Source: CAWCVR01 sp963799105 (GTDB lineage: Bacteria > Acidobacteriota > Terriglobia > Bryobacterales > Bryobacteraceae). Taken from it: DNA of 64,000 nt. The DNA lies in NCBI GenBank assembly GCA_963799105.1, contig CAWCVR010000011.1:248001-312000 (forward strand), given 5' to 3'. The position numbers and the translations under genes are program-made. Below, piece by piece: positions 28,762 to 37,011 of this stretch (position 1 is its first letter; the number at the start of each line of letters is the position of its first letter). The notes under the pieces were generated by a model. The model had not been told where the DNA came from. It searched no databases and saw nothing but the letters and a program-made list of their open reading frames with translations.

Positions 28762-29535
28762 CTACTCCGGAAGATGCGCTTCCACCCACTCCAGCATTTC
28801 CCGCTGGCGGGCGGCGTCGCCTTCCTTTACTTCCAGGTTCACGTAGCGCAGCCGGCGGGCGGCGGCGCGGCGCGAGAGCGAACCGTCGTCGGGCGCGCGC
28901 ATGCGCGCCTGCAAAACCGCGTTGTAGGGCGACGCGGCCAGCAGTTGGTAGTCGGCCGGGTCGGTGCACAGGAAGAAGGCGTGCAGGTCGCCGGGCTGGT
29001 TGCGGTCGCTCCGGTCGCTCACCGGCTCTTCATCGGCGAAGGAGTACTCGGTGTTGTTGTGCAGCGCCACCATCAGGTCCCGCCCGGACGGCAGGATGGC
29101 GTCGAGGAACCGCTCGCGCTCCCCGTCCAGCAAGTCCAGCGCCGCGCCAACCTGCTCCGCGGTCCAGTTGGGGTTGAGGCTCTTCAGGCTGATTTCCGCG
29201 CCGCGCCGCGAGAACATGCGGTTGGGATCGATCTGGCCTGACAAGATGGGCACGTTGCGCGTCGTGCCCTCCGCCACGAATGCCACGCCCGAGTGCGTCC
29301 GCATATGTTGCAGCAGCACCTCGCGCGCGGTCTGCTCATCGCCGTGGATCAGAAGGTAGCGCCGCCGCGACGGCTTATGCTTCAGCTTGCTGCGAACGAT
29401 CTGAAACCGCGCTCCGGCAATCGCGACTTCTTTGGGGCGCCACCACGGCAGGTGGTGGAACGGCGAACGCAATACCGCGGCCGCCCCGCCAAAAGCCAGA
29501 AACTCGCGCCGTGAATACTCGTTTCCCTGGTTCAC
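28762..29535 (-). CDS. Tat-exported putative M14-like zinc metallopeptidase/amidase
   Basis: This protein of 257 residues starts with a twin-arginine signal (SRREFLAFGGAAAVL). I do not recognise a named family, but the order of motifs fits the M14/AstE carboxypeptidase fold: HGDEQTA (His64, Glu67 as zinc ligands), DPNRMF (103-108, substrate-carboxylate Asn-Arg), a third zinc ligand in MVALHNN (His159) and a possible catalytic Glu235 in YVNLEVKEG. If right, it cleaves a C-terminal residue or an amide, perhaps in peptidoglycan, in the periplasm. GTG 29535 overlaps the stop of the 51-residue gene (GTGA), so the two are coupled. The assignment is inference from motif order and spacing. Confidence 0.7.
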   Translation of the reverse strand: MNQGNEYSRREFLAFGGAAAVLRSPFHHLPWWRPKEVAIAGARFQIVRSKLKHKPSRRRYLLIHGDEQTAREVLLQHMRTHSGVAFVAEGTTRNVPILSGQIDPNRMFSRRGAEISLKSLNPNWTAEQVGAALDLLDGERERFLDAILPSGRDLMVALHNNTEYSFADEEPVSDRSDRNQPGDLHAFFLCTDPADYQLLAASPYNAVLQARMRAPDDGSLSRRAAARRLRYVNLEVKEGDAARQREMLEWVEAHLPE

Positions 29536-29687
29536 TCGTCCTGATCCTCCGCGCGCTTCTTGTATTTGGGCTTCTTGCGCGCCGATTTTGGTTCGATTGC
29601 CTGGCCGGCCGGAACGGGGCCAACCCGTTCCCGGGCGATGGCCCTTACTTCCTTAGCCAGTTCAAAGGTCTTCCGCTTCCGTGCCAA
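29532..29687 (-). CDS. 51-residue basic protein, unknown function
   Basis: The frame starts at TTG 29687 (GGAG 6 nt upstream), reads ARKRKTFELAKEVRAIARER and ends with a Lys/Arg-rich tail (SARKKPKYKKRAEDQDE). It overlaps the 3' end of the receiver gene by 26 nt in another frame and its TGA overlaps the GTG of the Tat-protein gene by 4 nt, a tight operon layout that supports translation. The charge pattern suggests nucleic acid or ribosome contact. Function unknown. Confidence 0.55.
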   Translation of the reverse strand: MARKRKTFELAKEVRAIARERVGPVPAGQAIEPKSARKKPKYKKRAEDQDE

Positions 29688-30054
29688 GCAATCTCCGCAG
29701 CGCGGCCCCCAGCATCTCCGGAGTGAACGGCTTGTATAGAAACGACACCCGCCCCGGAGCCGCCGCTTCCACGGCCGCCATGTCCACAGGATAACCGCTT
29801 GCTCCCAGGACGCGCAGCCTCGGGTTGGCGCCCAGAATGCGCGAGGCCAGGTCGTTCATGCTCAGTCCCGGCATGGTGGCATCCAGCACGGCCACATCGG
29901 TGCCTCCGGGATCGGACTCGATGTGGGCCCAGGCCTTTTCCGTCGTGTTGGCGGTAGCCACGGTGTATCCCAGGCGGGTCAGATAGGCGTTCATCATGCG
30001 CAGCAGGGCTGGCTGGTCGTCCACGATCAGGATGCGTCCCGCGGGTTTTGCCAT
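29662..30054 (-). CDS. Stand-alone CheY-like response regulator receiver
   Basis: This 130-residue receiver domain has no output domain. The acidic pair is D12-D13 in ILIVDDQ, the phospho-acceptor is Asp58 in VAVLDATMPG and the conserved lysine is in LYKPF. The C-terminal 'LYKPFTPEMLGAALRRLL' is typical of receivers of the FixJ/PAS-linked type. No kinase is adjacent, so it is an orphan that must be phosphorylated in trans. It heads the three-gene minus-strand operon with the basic protein and the Tat-exported protein. Confidence 0.92.
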   Translation of the reverse strand: MAKPAGRILIVDDQPALLRMMNAYLTRLGYTVATANTTEKAWAHIESDPGGTDVAVLDATMPGLSMNDLASRILGANPRLRVLGASGYPVDMAAVEAAAPGRVSFLYKPFTPEMLGAALRRLLGTEAEDL

Positions 30055-30234
30055 GATCCGGGTATCTTCTGCGATTTTACACGAAATTTGCGATAGTACC
30101 GGTATTTTCGTACCGGGGGGAGTGTGCCCCAGTCCTTTCCCGGCCGAAACGCGTCATGATGGAAACCGGCGTCTACCGTGAAAGGCCGGCGCGCCTCGCG
30201 GCATATTGCCGGTGGAGAAAGGTGTCGAAAACTC

Positions 30235-32274
30235 ATGAAACGAACCCTGGTCCTGTTGTTCGCCGGCGCGGCTGCGCTCGCCGCCGCCGATCTTCCCGTC
30301 ACCCAGGTGGTCCTCTACAAGCACGGCATCGGCTTCTTTGAACGCGCGGGACGCCTGGCTCCCGGCGAATCGGCGCGTCTGGAATTCAACGCGTCCGACA
30401 TGAACGACGTGCTGAAATCGCTCACCATCGAGGAGCGTGGCGGCGGCAAAATCGCCGGCCTGCGCTACGATTCCATGGACCCATTGAGCCACGCCCTCGA
30501 AGCATTCCCCTTCCACATCGCCGATTCCCAGGCGCTGAGCGGCCTGCTGGACCAGCTCAAGGGCGCGCGCGTGGAACTGAAACTCGGCGACCGCGCCGTC
30601 TCCGGCGTGGTCGTGGGAGCCCGTCTGACGGCCGCCACCAACACCCAGCCCGAGCGCGAGCAGCTTACCCTCCTCATGGACGATGGCGAGCTGCACTCCC
30701 TCGACCTGGGCGCGGCCAACGGCATTCGCTTCGGCGACGCGCACTTGCAGCAGCAGTTCAAGGACTACCTGGCGATGGTGGCCACCGCGCGGTCCAAGGA
30801 CAAGCGCGCGGTCTACATCGACGCCAGCGGCGCCAAGGAGCGCGAGATCGTGGCCAGTTACACCGTGCCGCAGCCGGTGTGGAAATCCAGCTACCGGCTG
30901 ATTTTCGGCGCCACCGGCCAGTCGGTGATCGAAGGCTGGGCCATGGTGGATAACACCAGCGGCGAGGATTGGACCAACGTGGCGCTCTCGCTGGTCTCCG
31001 GACGGCCGATTTCCTTCGTCAGCCAGCTCTACGCGCCCAGATACGTCGAACGCCCCACGGCCGATCTTCCGGATGACACCGCCGCGCGGCCGGTGATCTA
31101 CGAAGAATCATTCGGCCTCGCTACGGCCAACGCCCCGCCGCAGCAGCCGGCTGGGGTCGCGCCGCCGCCACCCGGCGCAGCGCCGCACGCCATGCGCGCC
31201 ATGGCGGCCCGCAAGGATGCAGGGGCCGCCGGGGAGCCGACCAACGGCCGCACGGCGGGCATGATCGGCGCCCTGGTTGCCCCCAGTTCCATCGTCTCCG
31301 ACGCCACCGCGCGCGAGCTGGGCGAGCTGTTCGAATACCGCATCTCCCAGCCGGTGACCATCCACAAGAACGAGTCCGCGCTGCTGCCGTTTCTCCAGCA
31401 GAAGATCGACTCCCGCAAGCTGCTCATTTATTCCGGCGGCTCTTCCGAGCATCCCACCAACGCCGCTGAGCTGACCAACTCGACCGGCAAGACGCTGGAT
31501 GGCGGCCCCATCACGGTCTACGATGGCGGCGCTTATGGCGGCGAGGCCCTCATGGAAACCCTCAAGAGCGGCGACAAGCGCCTCATCAGCTATGCCGTCG
31601 ATCTGGGCACGCGCGTCACCCAGGCGTTCGGCGGCAAGGCCGCGGTGACCCGCGAGATTCACGCCAGCCGCGGCGTCCTCACCACCCGCCTGGCCGCCGA
31701 GGAGACCCGCACCTACACCGCGCGCAATGTGGATCAAAAGGCCAAGACGCTGATCATCGAGCATCCTCTGCGCCCCGGCTACACCCTGCTCAATCAGAAG
31801 CCCACGGAGAAAACCGCGAGCGCCTACCGCTTCGAGATCGCCCTGCCGGCCGGCGAAACGCGCGAGTTCGCGGTGAGCGAGGAGCGCGTCTACGACCAGA
31901 GCTACGGCGTGACCAGCCTGACGCCCGACGCGGTCCTGGAATACGTGCGCAACCGCGAATTGAGCGACGCCGCACGCCGCCAGTTGCAGCAGATCGCCGA
32001 CCAGAAACGCCAGGTGGCGGATAACGCGGCGGCGCTGGCCGACGCCGCCGCCCAGGGCAGCTTGCTGACCGGCGACGAGACCCGGATCCGCCAGAACATC
32101 GCCAGCCTCAACAGCGTCAGCGGCCAGCAGCAGCAGGTGCAGAACTACGCGCGGCAGTTGGAGGAAACCGAGCGGCAGATCGCCGCCCTGCGCGACAAGC
32201 AGGCGGAGCTGCGGAAACGGAAGACCGCTCTCGAAACCGCCCTGGCCGGCTTGATCGACGCCCTGACGTTCTGA
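30235..32274 (+). CDS. Exported DUF4139 domain protein
   Basis: The protein has 679 residues with a signal peptide (LVLLFAGAAALAAA). The N-terminal domain (about 20-190) begins LPVTQVVLYKHGIGFFERAG; the DUF4139 part (from about 200) contains VASYTVPQPVWKSSYRLIFG and WTNVALSLVSGRP. An Ala/Pro/Gly-rich linker with PPQQPAG lies near 300. The C-terminal 120 residues are a coiled coil rich in Gln, Arg and Ala (AALRDKQAELRKRKTALE). DUF4139 proteins include MuiA-like envelope proteins; no reaction is established. ATG 30235 was chosen because the signal peptide begins there; GGAGAAAGG lies 11 nt upstream. Confidence 0.85.
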   Translation: MKRTLVLLFAGAAALAAADLPVTQVVLYKHGIGFFERAGRLAPGESARLEFNASDMNDVLKSLTIEERGGGKIAGLRYDSMDPLSHALEAFPFHIADSQALSGLLDQLKGARVELKLGDRAVSGVVVGARLTAATNTQPEREQLTLLMDDGELHSLDLGAANGIRFGDAHLQQQFKDYLAMVATARSKDKRAVYIDASGAKEREIVASYTVPQPVWKSSYRLIFGATGQSVIEGWAMVDNTSGEDWTNVALSLVSGRPISFVSQLYAPRYVERPTADLPDDTAARPVIYEESFGLATANAPPQQPAGVAPPPPGAAPHAMRAMAARKDAGAAGEPTNGRTAGMIGALVAPSSIVSDATARELGELFEYRISQPVTIHKNESALLPFLQQKIDSRKLLIYSGGSSEHPTNAAELTNSTGKTLDGGPITVYDGGAYGGEALMETLKSGDKRLISYAVDLGTRVTQAFGGKAAVTREIHASRGVLTTRLAAEETRTYTARNVDQKAKTLIIEHPLRPGYTLLNQKPTEKTASAYRFEIALPAGETREFAVSEERVYDQSYGVTSLTPDAVLEYVRNRELSDAARRQLQQIADQKRQVADNAAALADAAAQGSLLTGDETRIRQNIASLNSVSGQQQQVQNYARQLEETERQIAALRDKQAELRKRKTALETALAGLIDALTF

Positions 32275-32293
32275 GCCGCCAGGCGGCGCTCTT

Positions 32294-32761
32294 TCAGGCG
32301 CGCCGCCGCATCTCCGCGCGAGCCTCGTCTTCGGCCGTCCGGGCACGCTCCGTGGCTCGCTTGTCGTGCAATTTCTTGCCGCGCGCCACGGCGATCTCGC
32401 ACTTGATGCGTCCCTGTTTCAAATAGATCTTCGTGGGGATCAGCGCCAGCCCCTTCTCGCGGGTCTGGCCCAGCAGCTTGTCGATTTCCTTGCGGTGCAA
32501 CAGCAGCTTGCGGTTGCGGACGGCGGGATGGTTCTCCCGGTTGCCGTGCGAGTACTCGCTGATGTGGGCGTTCACCAGCCAGGCCTCGTTGTTCAGAACC
32601 GCCGCATAGGCTTCCTTGAGCTGCACCTTGCCGTCTTTGGCGGCCTTGACCTCCGTCCCGGTGAGCACCATGCCGGCTTCGAACCGCTCCAGCAGGAAGT
32701 ACTCGTGCCCGGCGCGCCGGTTATCGCTCAGGATCTTGAAGGTGAATTGTTTGTCTGCCAA
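32294..32761 (-). CDS. smpB: SsrA-binding protein SmpB
   Basis: SmpB (155 residues) binds tmRNA and brings it to stalled ribosomes for trans-translation. Motifs are complete: the OB-fold start (FTFKILSDNRRAGHEYFLLE), GTEVKAAKDGKVQLKEAYA, the central HISEYSHGN and the Lys/Arg C-terminal tail (HDKRATERARTAEDEARAEM) that enters the mRNA channel. The start is TTG 32761 (family N-terminus ADKQF follows). A tmRNA gene is not in the window. The repeat at 32782 lies just upstream and overlaps any promoter. Confidence 0.97.
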   Translation of the reverse strand: MADKQFTFKILSDNRRAGHEYFLLERFEAGMVLTGTEVKAAKDGKVQLKEAYAAVLNNEAWLVNAHISEYSHGNRENHPAVRNRKLLLHRKEIDKLLGQTREKGLALIPTKIYLKQGRIKCEIAVARGKKLHDKRATERARTAEDEARAEMRRRA

Positions 32762-32781
32762 GTGTCAACTCAAGCATAGCC

Positions 32782-32829
32782 GAAAAAGGGGTCAGACCCC
32801 TTTTCGAAAAAGGGGTCTGACCCCTTTTT
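32782..32829. repeat. Double GGGGTCAGACCCC hairpin
   Basis: AAAAAGGGGTCAGACCCCTT is followed, after a short CG-containing link, by AAAAAGGGGTCTGACCCCTT. Each is a perfect palindrome, and the two are inverted copies of one another. The T-runs could make it a bidirectional terminator between smpB and the secretin gene, although it sits at their 5' ends. Confidence 0.85.
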
Positions 32830-32944
32830 GCTTTTGACCTCCACGTCCGGAGGGCCCGCGCCGTCAATGAGTTTAGATGCAGAGAGAGCATCCACTCGCA
32901 GGGTGCGGCGCCACCGGCTTAGAGGTCCGCAAAAGTTGAGGAAC

Positions 32945-35765
32945 ATGTCTCTTTTCAATCGTTTAACCGCGGTTTTCATGGCCACCGCGATGCTCGGGCC
33001 GATGCTTCCGCTGGAGGCCAAAACCCGCAAGGGAGACAAGTTCTACGCCGAGGCCAAGCTGCACGAGAGCAAGAAGGAATGGGACGCCGCCCTGGACGGC
33101 TATCGCAAGGCGCTGGAAGAAGATCCGTCCGACATCCTGTACCAGATGGCCTGCGACCGCGCCCGTTTCCAGGCCGCCCAGATGCATGTCGAACGGGGCC
33201 CGCAAGATCCGCGGCGAAGGCCGATTGGGCGAGGCGCTGCTGGAGTTCCAGAAGGCCTACGTCATCAACCCCGGGTCCATCATCGCCGGGCAGGAACTCG
33301 CCGAAACCAACCAGATGATCCTGCGCGAGCGCCAACGGGTGCAGCAGACCGGCAAGGAATCCCCGCCCGAGATTCGCGCCCTCACGCCCTACGAAGAAGC
33401 CCAGCGGAAGGACGCCGAACGGATCGGCCGCCTCCTCTCGTTGCCGGAACTCAAACCGCCCGACCCCAGCCCCATCGATCTGCACCTCAGCGGGCAGAAG
33501 ACCAGGAAGATCTTCGAAAGTATCGGCAAGCTCGCCGGAATCAACGTCCTCTTCGATCCGGAGTATACCGAACCACCCAGTCCCATTACCGTCAACCTGC
33601 AGAAGGCCACCGTCGAAGAGGCCCTCGATTACGTCGCCGTGATCACCAAGTCGTACTGGAAGGCGCTGTCGCCCAACGCCATCCTGGTCATCAACGACAA
33701 CACCAACAAACGCCGCGATTTCGAAGAGATGGTCACCAAGGTTTTCTACCTGCAGAACGTCACGCAGCCTACCGAACTCCAGGAGATCCAGCAGATCCTC
33801 CGCACCGGGTGCGAAATTCAGCGCGTGTTTCAGTATACGGCGGGGTGGGCGCTGGTGGTGCGCGGCGAGGCCGATCGCGTGGAACTGTGCCAGAAACTGC
33901 TTCGCGATGTCGATAAGCCCAAGAGCGAAGTGCTGGTGGACGTCCTGGTTATGGACGCCACCACCAGCTTCAGCCGGCAGATCACCGCCGCCGTGGCCTC
34001 CACCGGCTTGAACCTGCCGGTGAGTTTTACGCCGCGCAGCGGTCTTCAGGTGCAGAGCAGTTCCAGCAACTCATCGACCAGCACGGGGACCAGTAGCGGC
34101 ACCGGCGCCGGCTCGTCAACCACGACCGGCACCACCACCGGAACCACCACGACCTCCAGCTCCAGCACCGCCGGCACCATGGTTCCGCTGGCCAACCTGG
34201 GGCACATCTCCAGCGCGGATTTCGCCACCACCCTTCCGGGGGCGCTGTTGCAGGCGGCGCTGAGCGATTCCCGCACCAGGGTTTTGCAGGCGCCGCAGAT
34301 CCGCGCCGTGGATAACGTCAAGAGCACCATGAACATCGGCGAGCGCGTGCCGGTGGCCACGGGGAGTTATACGCCGGGAGCGACGGGTGTGGGCGTGAGC
34401 TCGCTGGTGAATACCCAGTTCAGCTACCAGGATGTCGGCGTCAACGTGGAACTGCTGGCCCGCGTGGTGGGCAGCGACGAGATCTACATGCACCTGAAGC
34501 TGGATGTTTCGCAAATCGACGGGTATCAGAGCCAGGGCGCCGACTCCAGCGGCAGCGGGGGCGTCAGCGAACCGATCTTCGGCCAGCGCAAAATCGAACA
34601 GGAATTGCGCGTGAAGGAAGGCGAAGTGGCGCTGATCGGCGGCGTCACCAAGCAACAGGACGACGTGACCGTGACCGGCATCCCGGGTTTGAGCAAGATC
34701 CCGATCCTGGGGAAACTGTTCAGCGGCAAGACCGCCGACCGGAACACCGACGAGATGATGGTGGTGCTGATTCCGCATATCATCCGGCGGCCCGAGTACA
34801 CTCCCGATAACCTGCGCGCCATTGCCGTGGGCACCGCCCAGAGCATCAGCCTGCGCCATTCTCCCAAACCGCTGGAAATCGCCGTCGATGGCCAGATCCC
34901 GGCCAGGGTGGAGTACACGCCGCTGGCGCCGGGGGCGGCTTCCGCATCCCCATTCCCCGCGCCCCCGGCCAACGCGCTCGCCGCGATGGCCCCACCGGCC
35001 ACCGCTCCGCCGGCCACCGCGCCCGCCGCGATGGCCCCACCGGCCACCGCTCCGTCGGCCAACGCACCTCCCGCGATGGGTCTGCCGGCCACCGCGCCCG
35101 CCGCGATAGGTCCGCCGCCGGCCACCGCGCCCCCGGCCAACGCGCTCGCCGCGATGGCCCCACCGGCCACCGCTCCGCCGGCCACCGCGCCCGCCGCGAT
35201 GGCCCCACCGGCCACCGCTCCGCCGGCCACCGCGCTCCCCGCGATGGCTCCGCCGGCCGCCGCGCCGCCGGCCAACCCGCCCGCCGCGATTGGTCCGCCG
35301 GCCACCGCGCCGCTGGCTGCCGCGCCCGCCGCGATGGCCCCGCCGGCCGCCCGGGTCCGGTTCAACCCACTGCAGATGGAGACGGGCGTGAACAGCGTGG
35401 CGGCTGTCTCCGTGGTGTTGGAAGGCGGGCAGGACGTGTCGTCGGCTCCCATGATGATTCGCTTCGATCCCAAAATGCTTCGGCTCAACGACGTCACGGC
35501 CGGAGAGTTTCTGGCCTCCGACGGTCAGGCGCCGGCCCTCAACAAGAACATTCAGAACGACCTGGGAACGGCGACTTTGGTGCTCAATCGCCCGCCCGGC
35601 CTGCCCGGCGTCAGCAGCCCGGCCGGAGTGCTGGTGAAGTTGAGTTTCCAGACGCTCGGCCGCGGTTCGACCACGGTGGCGATTCCCAGTATCTCGGTGC
35701 GCGACTCCCAGGGGCAGCCCATTGCCACCGGCAATCCCGCCGATCTGACGATCGGTATCCGATAG
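32945..35765 (+). CDS. Secretin (GspD/PilQ type) with TPR N-terminus and C-terminal cohesin domain; one frameshift
   Basis: This outer-membrane secretin subunit of a type II secretion or type IV pilus-like system has about 940 residues. A signal peptide is followed by TPR-like repeats (KEWDAALDGYRKALEEDPSD and LGEALLEFQKAYVINPG), an STN/N0 domain (LHLSGQKTRKIFESIGKLAG), an N1/NolW-type domain, the secretin core (VPVATGSYTPG, QDVGVNVELLARV, IPILGKLFSG, MMVVLIPHIIRR) interrupted by a Ser/Thr/Gly tract (34045-34180), a Pro/Ala/Thr low-complexity linker and a cohesin-like domain (about the last 135 residues). The frame shifts once near 33192-33208, where one extra base separates the halves; without it the TPR region reads HVEGARKIRGEG. 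The shift may be a sequencing error. The pseudopilin genes follow within 5 nt. Confidence 0.88.
34960..35350. repeat. Pro/Ala/Thr coding repeat in the secretin linker
   Basis: Imperfect units of about 15-45 bp (GCGATGGCCCCACCGGCCAC and variants) encode APPATAPPATAPAAMA-like sequence. The number of units is likely to vary between strains, and the high GC makes this a place for assembly error. The linker joins the secretin core to the cohesin domain. Confidence 0.85.
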
Positions 35766-35769
35766 ACGT

Positions 35770-36249
35770 ATGCGGCACCTTGGTCAGAAGCGCGCGCGCC
35801 AGAGAGGCTTGACGCTGGTGGAGCTGATCGTGGCCTTCACCATCATGCTCATCCTCACGTCCATGGCGGTCCCGCTGGCCCGGTCCAAAGTGCGCGCCGA
35901 GCGGGAGCGCGAACTGCGCTACGATCTGCGCACCATGTACGCGGCCATCGACAAGTACAAGGATTACTGCGACCAGGGCTACTTCGGGATGGTCAAGGAA
36001 GGAACCAACTGTTACCCGGAGTCGCTCGAAATCCTGGTGGACGGACAGAAACTCAACGGGCCGGACGGCAAGAAGGTCCGTTTCCTTCGCCGCGTCCCCG
36101 TCGATCCGTTCACCCACAACACCGAGTGGGGCCTGCGCAGCGACGCCGACGACCCGACCTCCACCAGTTGGGGCGGTCAGAACGTTTTCTCGGTCTATAG
36201 CAAGACGACGGATAAAGCTCCCGATGGAACTTCCTATTCAGCCTGGTAG
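35770..36249 (+). CDS. GspG-like major pseudopilin
   Basis: This 159-residue prepilin has the class III leader: RQRG, cleavage after Gly, then LTLVELIVAFTIMLILTSMA with the conserved Glu at position +5 (position +1 is Leu instead of the usual Phe). The globular part has VDPFTHNTEWGLRSD, the region near the GspG calcium site. It is cut and N-methylated by a prepilin peptidase not in the window. It starts 5 nt after the secretin stop and ends inside the next pseudopilin gene. Confidence 0.92.
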   Translation: MRHLGQKRARQRGLTLVELIVAFTIMLILTSMAVPLARSKVRAERERELRYDLRTMYAAIDKYKDYCDQGYFGMVKEGTNCYPESLEILVDGQKLNGPDGKKVRFLRRVPVDPFTHNTEWGLRSDADDPTSTSWGGQNVFSVYSKTTDKAPDGTSYSAW

Positions 36250-36661
36250 GACGGCCCGGAACCGGCCGGCCGCCCGCCGCGGATTCACCTTCGTCGAGAT
36301 GATGGTGGTGATCAGCATCATCGTGATCCTGGTGAGCATGGCCATCCCGGTCTATCAGAAGTCCATCCTCCGCGCCAGGGAGAGCGTGCTGAAGAACAAC
36401 CTCTTCACCTTGCGCACGGTGATCGACAACTACACCTACGACAAGGAAAAGGCCCCGCAAGCCCTCCAGGACCTGGTGACCGAAGGCTACCTGCGCGACG
36501 TTCCCATCGACCCCATAACCGGCTCCAACCAGACCTGGCGCCTGATTATGGAGGACGCCACCCAGAGCGTCGACCAGTCCGAGCCTGGCATCTTCGACGT
36601 CCGCAGCGGCTCCGATAAGGTCGGCCTGGATGGCAGGCCCTACTCGGATCCGACCTGGTAA
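36224..36661 (+). CDS. Second type II secretion/type IV pseudopilin
   Basis: This 145-residue prepilin carries the leader RRG with cleavage before FTFVEMMVVISIIVILVSMA (Glu at +5). The head domain (KNNLFTLRTVIDNYTYDKEK, LRDVPIDPITG) is also GspG-like, so the operon has two related pseudopilins. Its ATG lies inside the end of the first one (26-nt overlap), which indicates coupled translation. The third operon partners (GspE/F) are not nearby. Confidence 0.92.
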   Translation: MELPIQPGRTARNRPAARRGFTFVEMMVVISIIVILVSMAIPVYQKSILRARESVLKNNLFTLRTVIDNYTYDKEKAPQALQDLVTEGYLRDVPIDPITGSNQTWRLIMEDATQSVDQSEPGIFDVRSGSDKVGLDGRPYSDPTW

Positions 36662-36730
36662 ACGCCCCGGCCGGCGGCTGGCGCGGCGTTCCCATCGGCC
36701 CCCACCTCAGCTCCAACCACGCCCGGCGCC

Positions 36731-36771
36731 TGGGTCTCCGGCCGTGTGGTTTGATGCCTTTGCGGGGCGCC
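36731..36771. repeat. Copy of the CTGGGTCTC interspersed repeat
   Basis: CTGGGTCTCCGGCCGTGTGG...GATGCCTTTGCGGGG matches 28461-28497 and more loosely 28356-28391. The surrounding gap (36662-37011) otherwise holds degenerate palindromes and no gene. Confidence 0.55.
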
Positions 36772-37011
36772 ACTCCAGGCCCCCGGGGTCCCGAGCGGTT
36801 TCGCGGCAGCACCCGACGCCGCGATCCTGGCACTGGCGGTTAGCGATATCGGCAACCGTAACGCCCGGAGCGCGTCCAACCTAGTGGGCCTGGATCCCAG
36901 GCACATCTCCGGGTGGTGAACGGTCGATTCCGCACACTGCCTGGTACCGGTCCGCGCGCCACCCTATTGCCGCCGGCGGCGCGGAGCACGAGAATAGAAA
37001 ACAGAGGTACC

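Noticed and set aside
34960..35350. Repeats in the secretin gene as a possible CRISPR or mobile element
   Set aside because: The repeats are in frame and encode a Pro/Ala/Thr linker.
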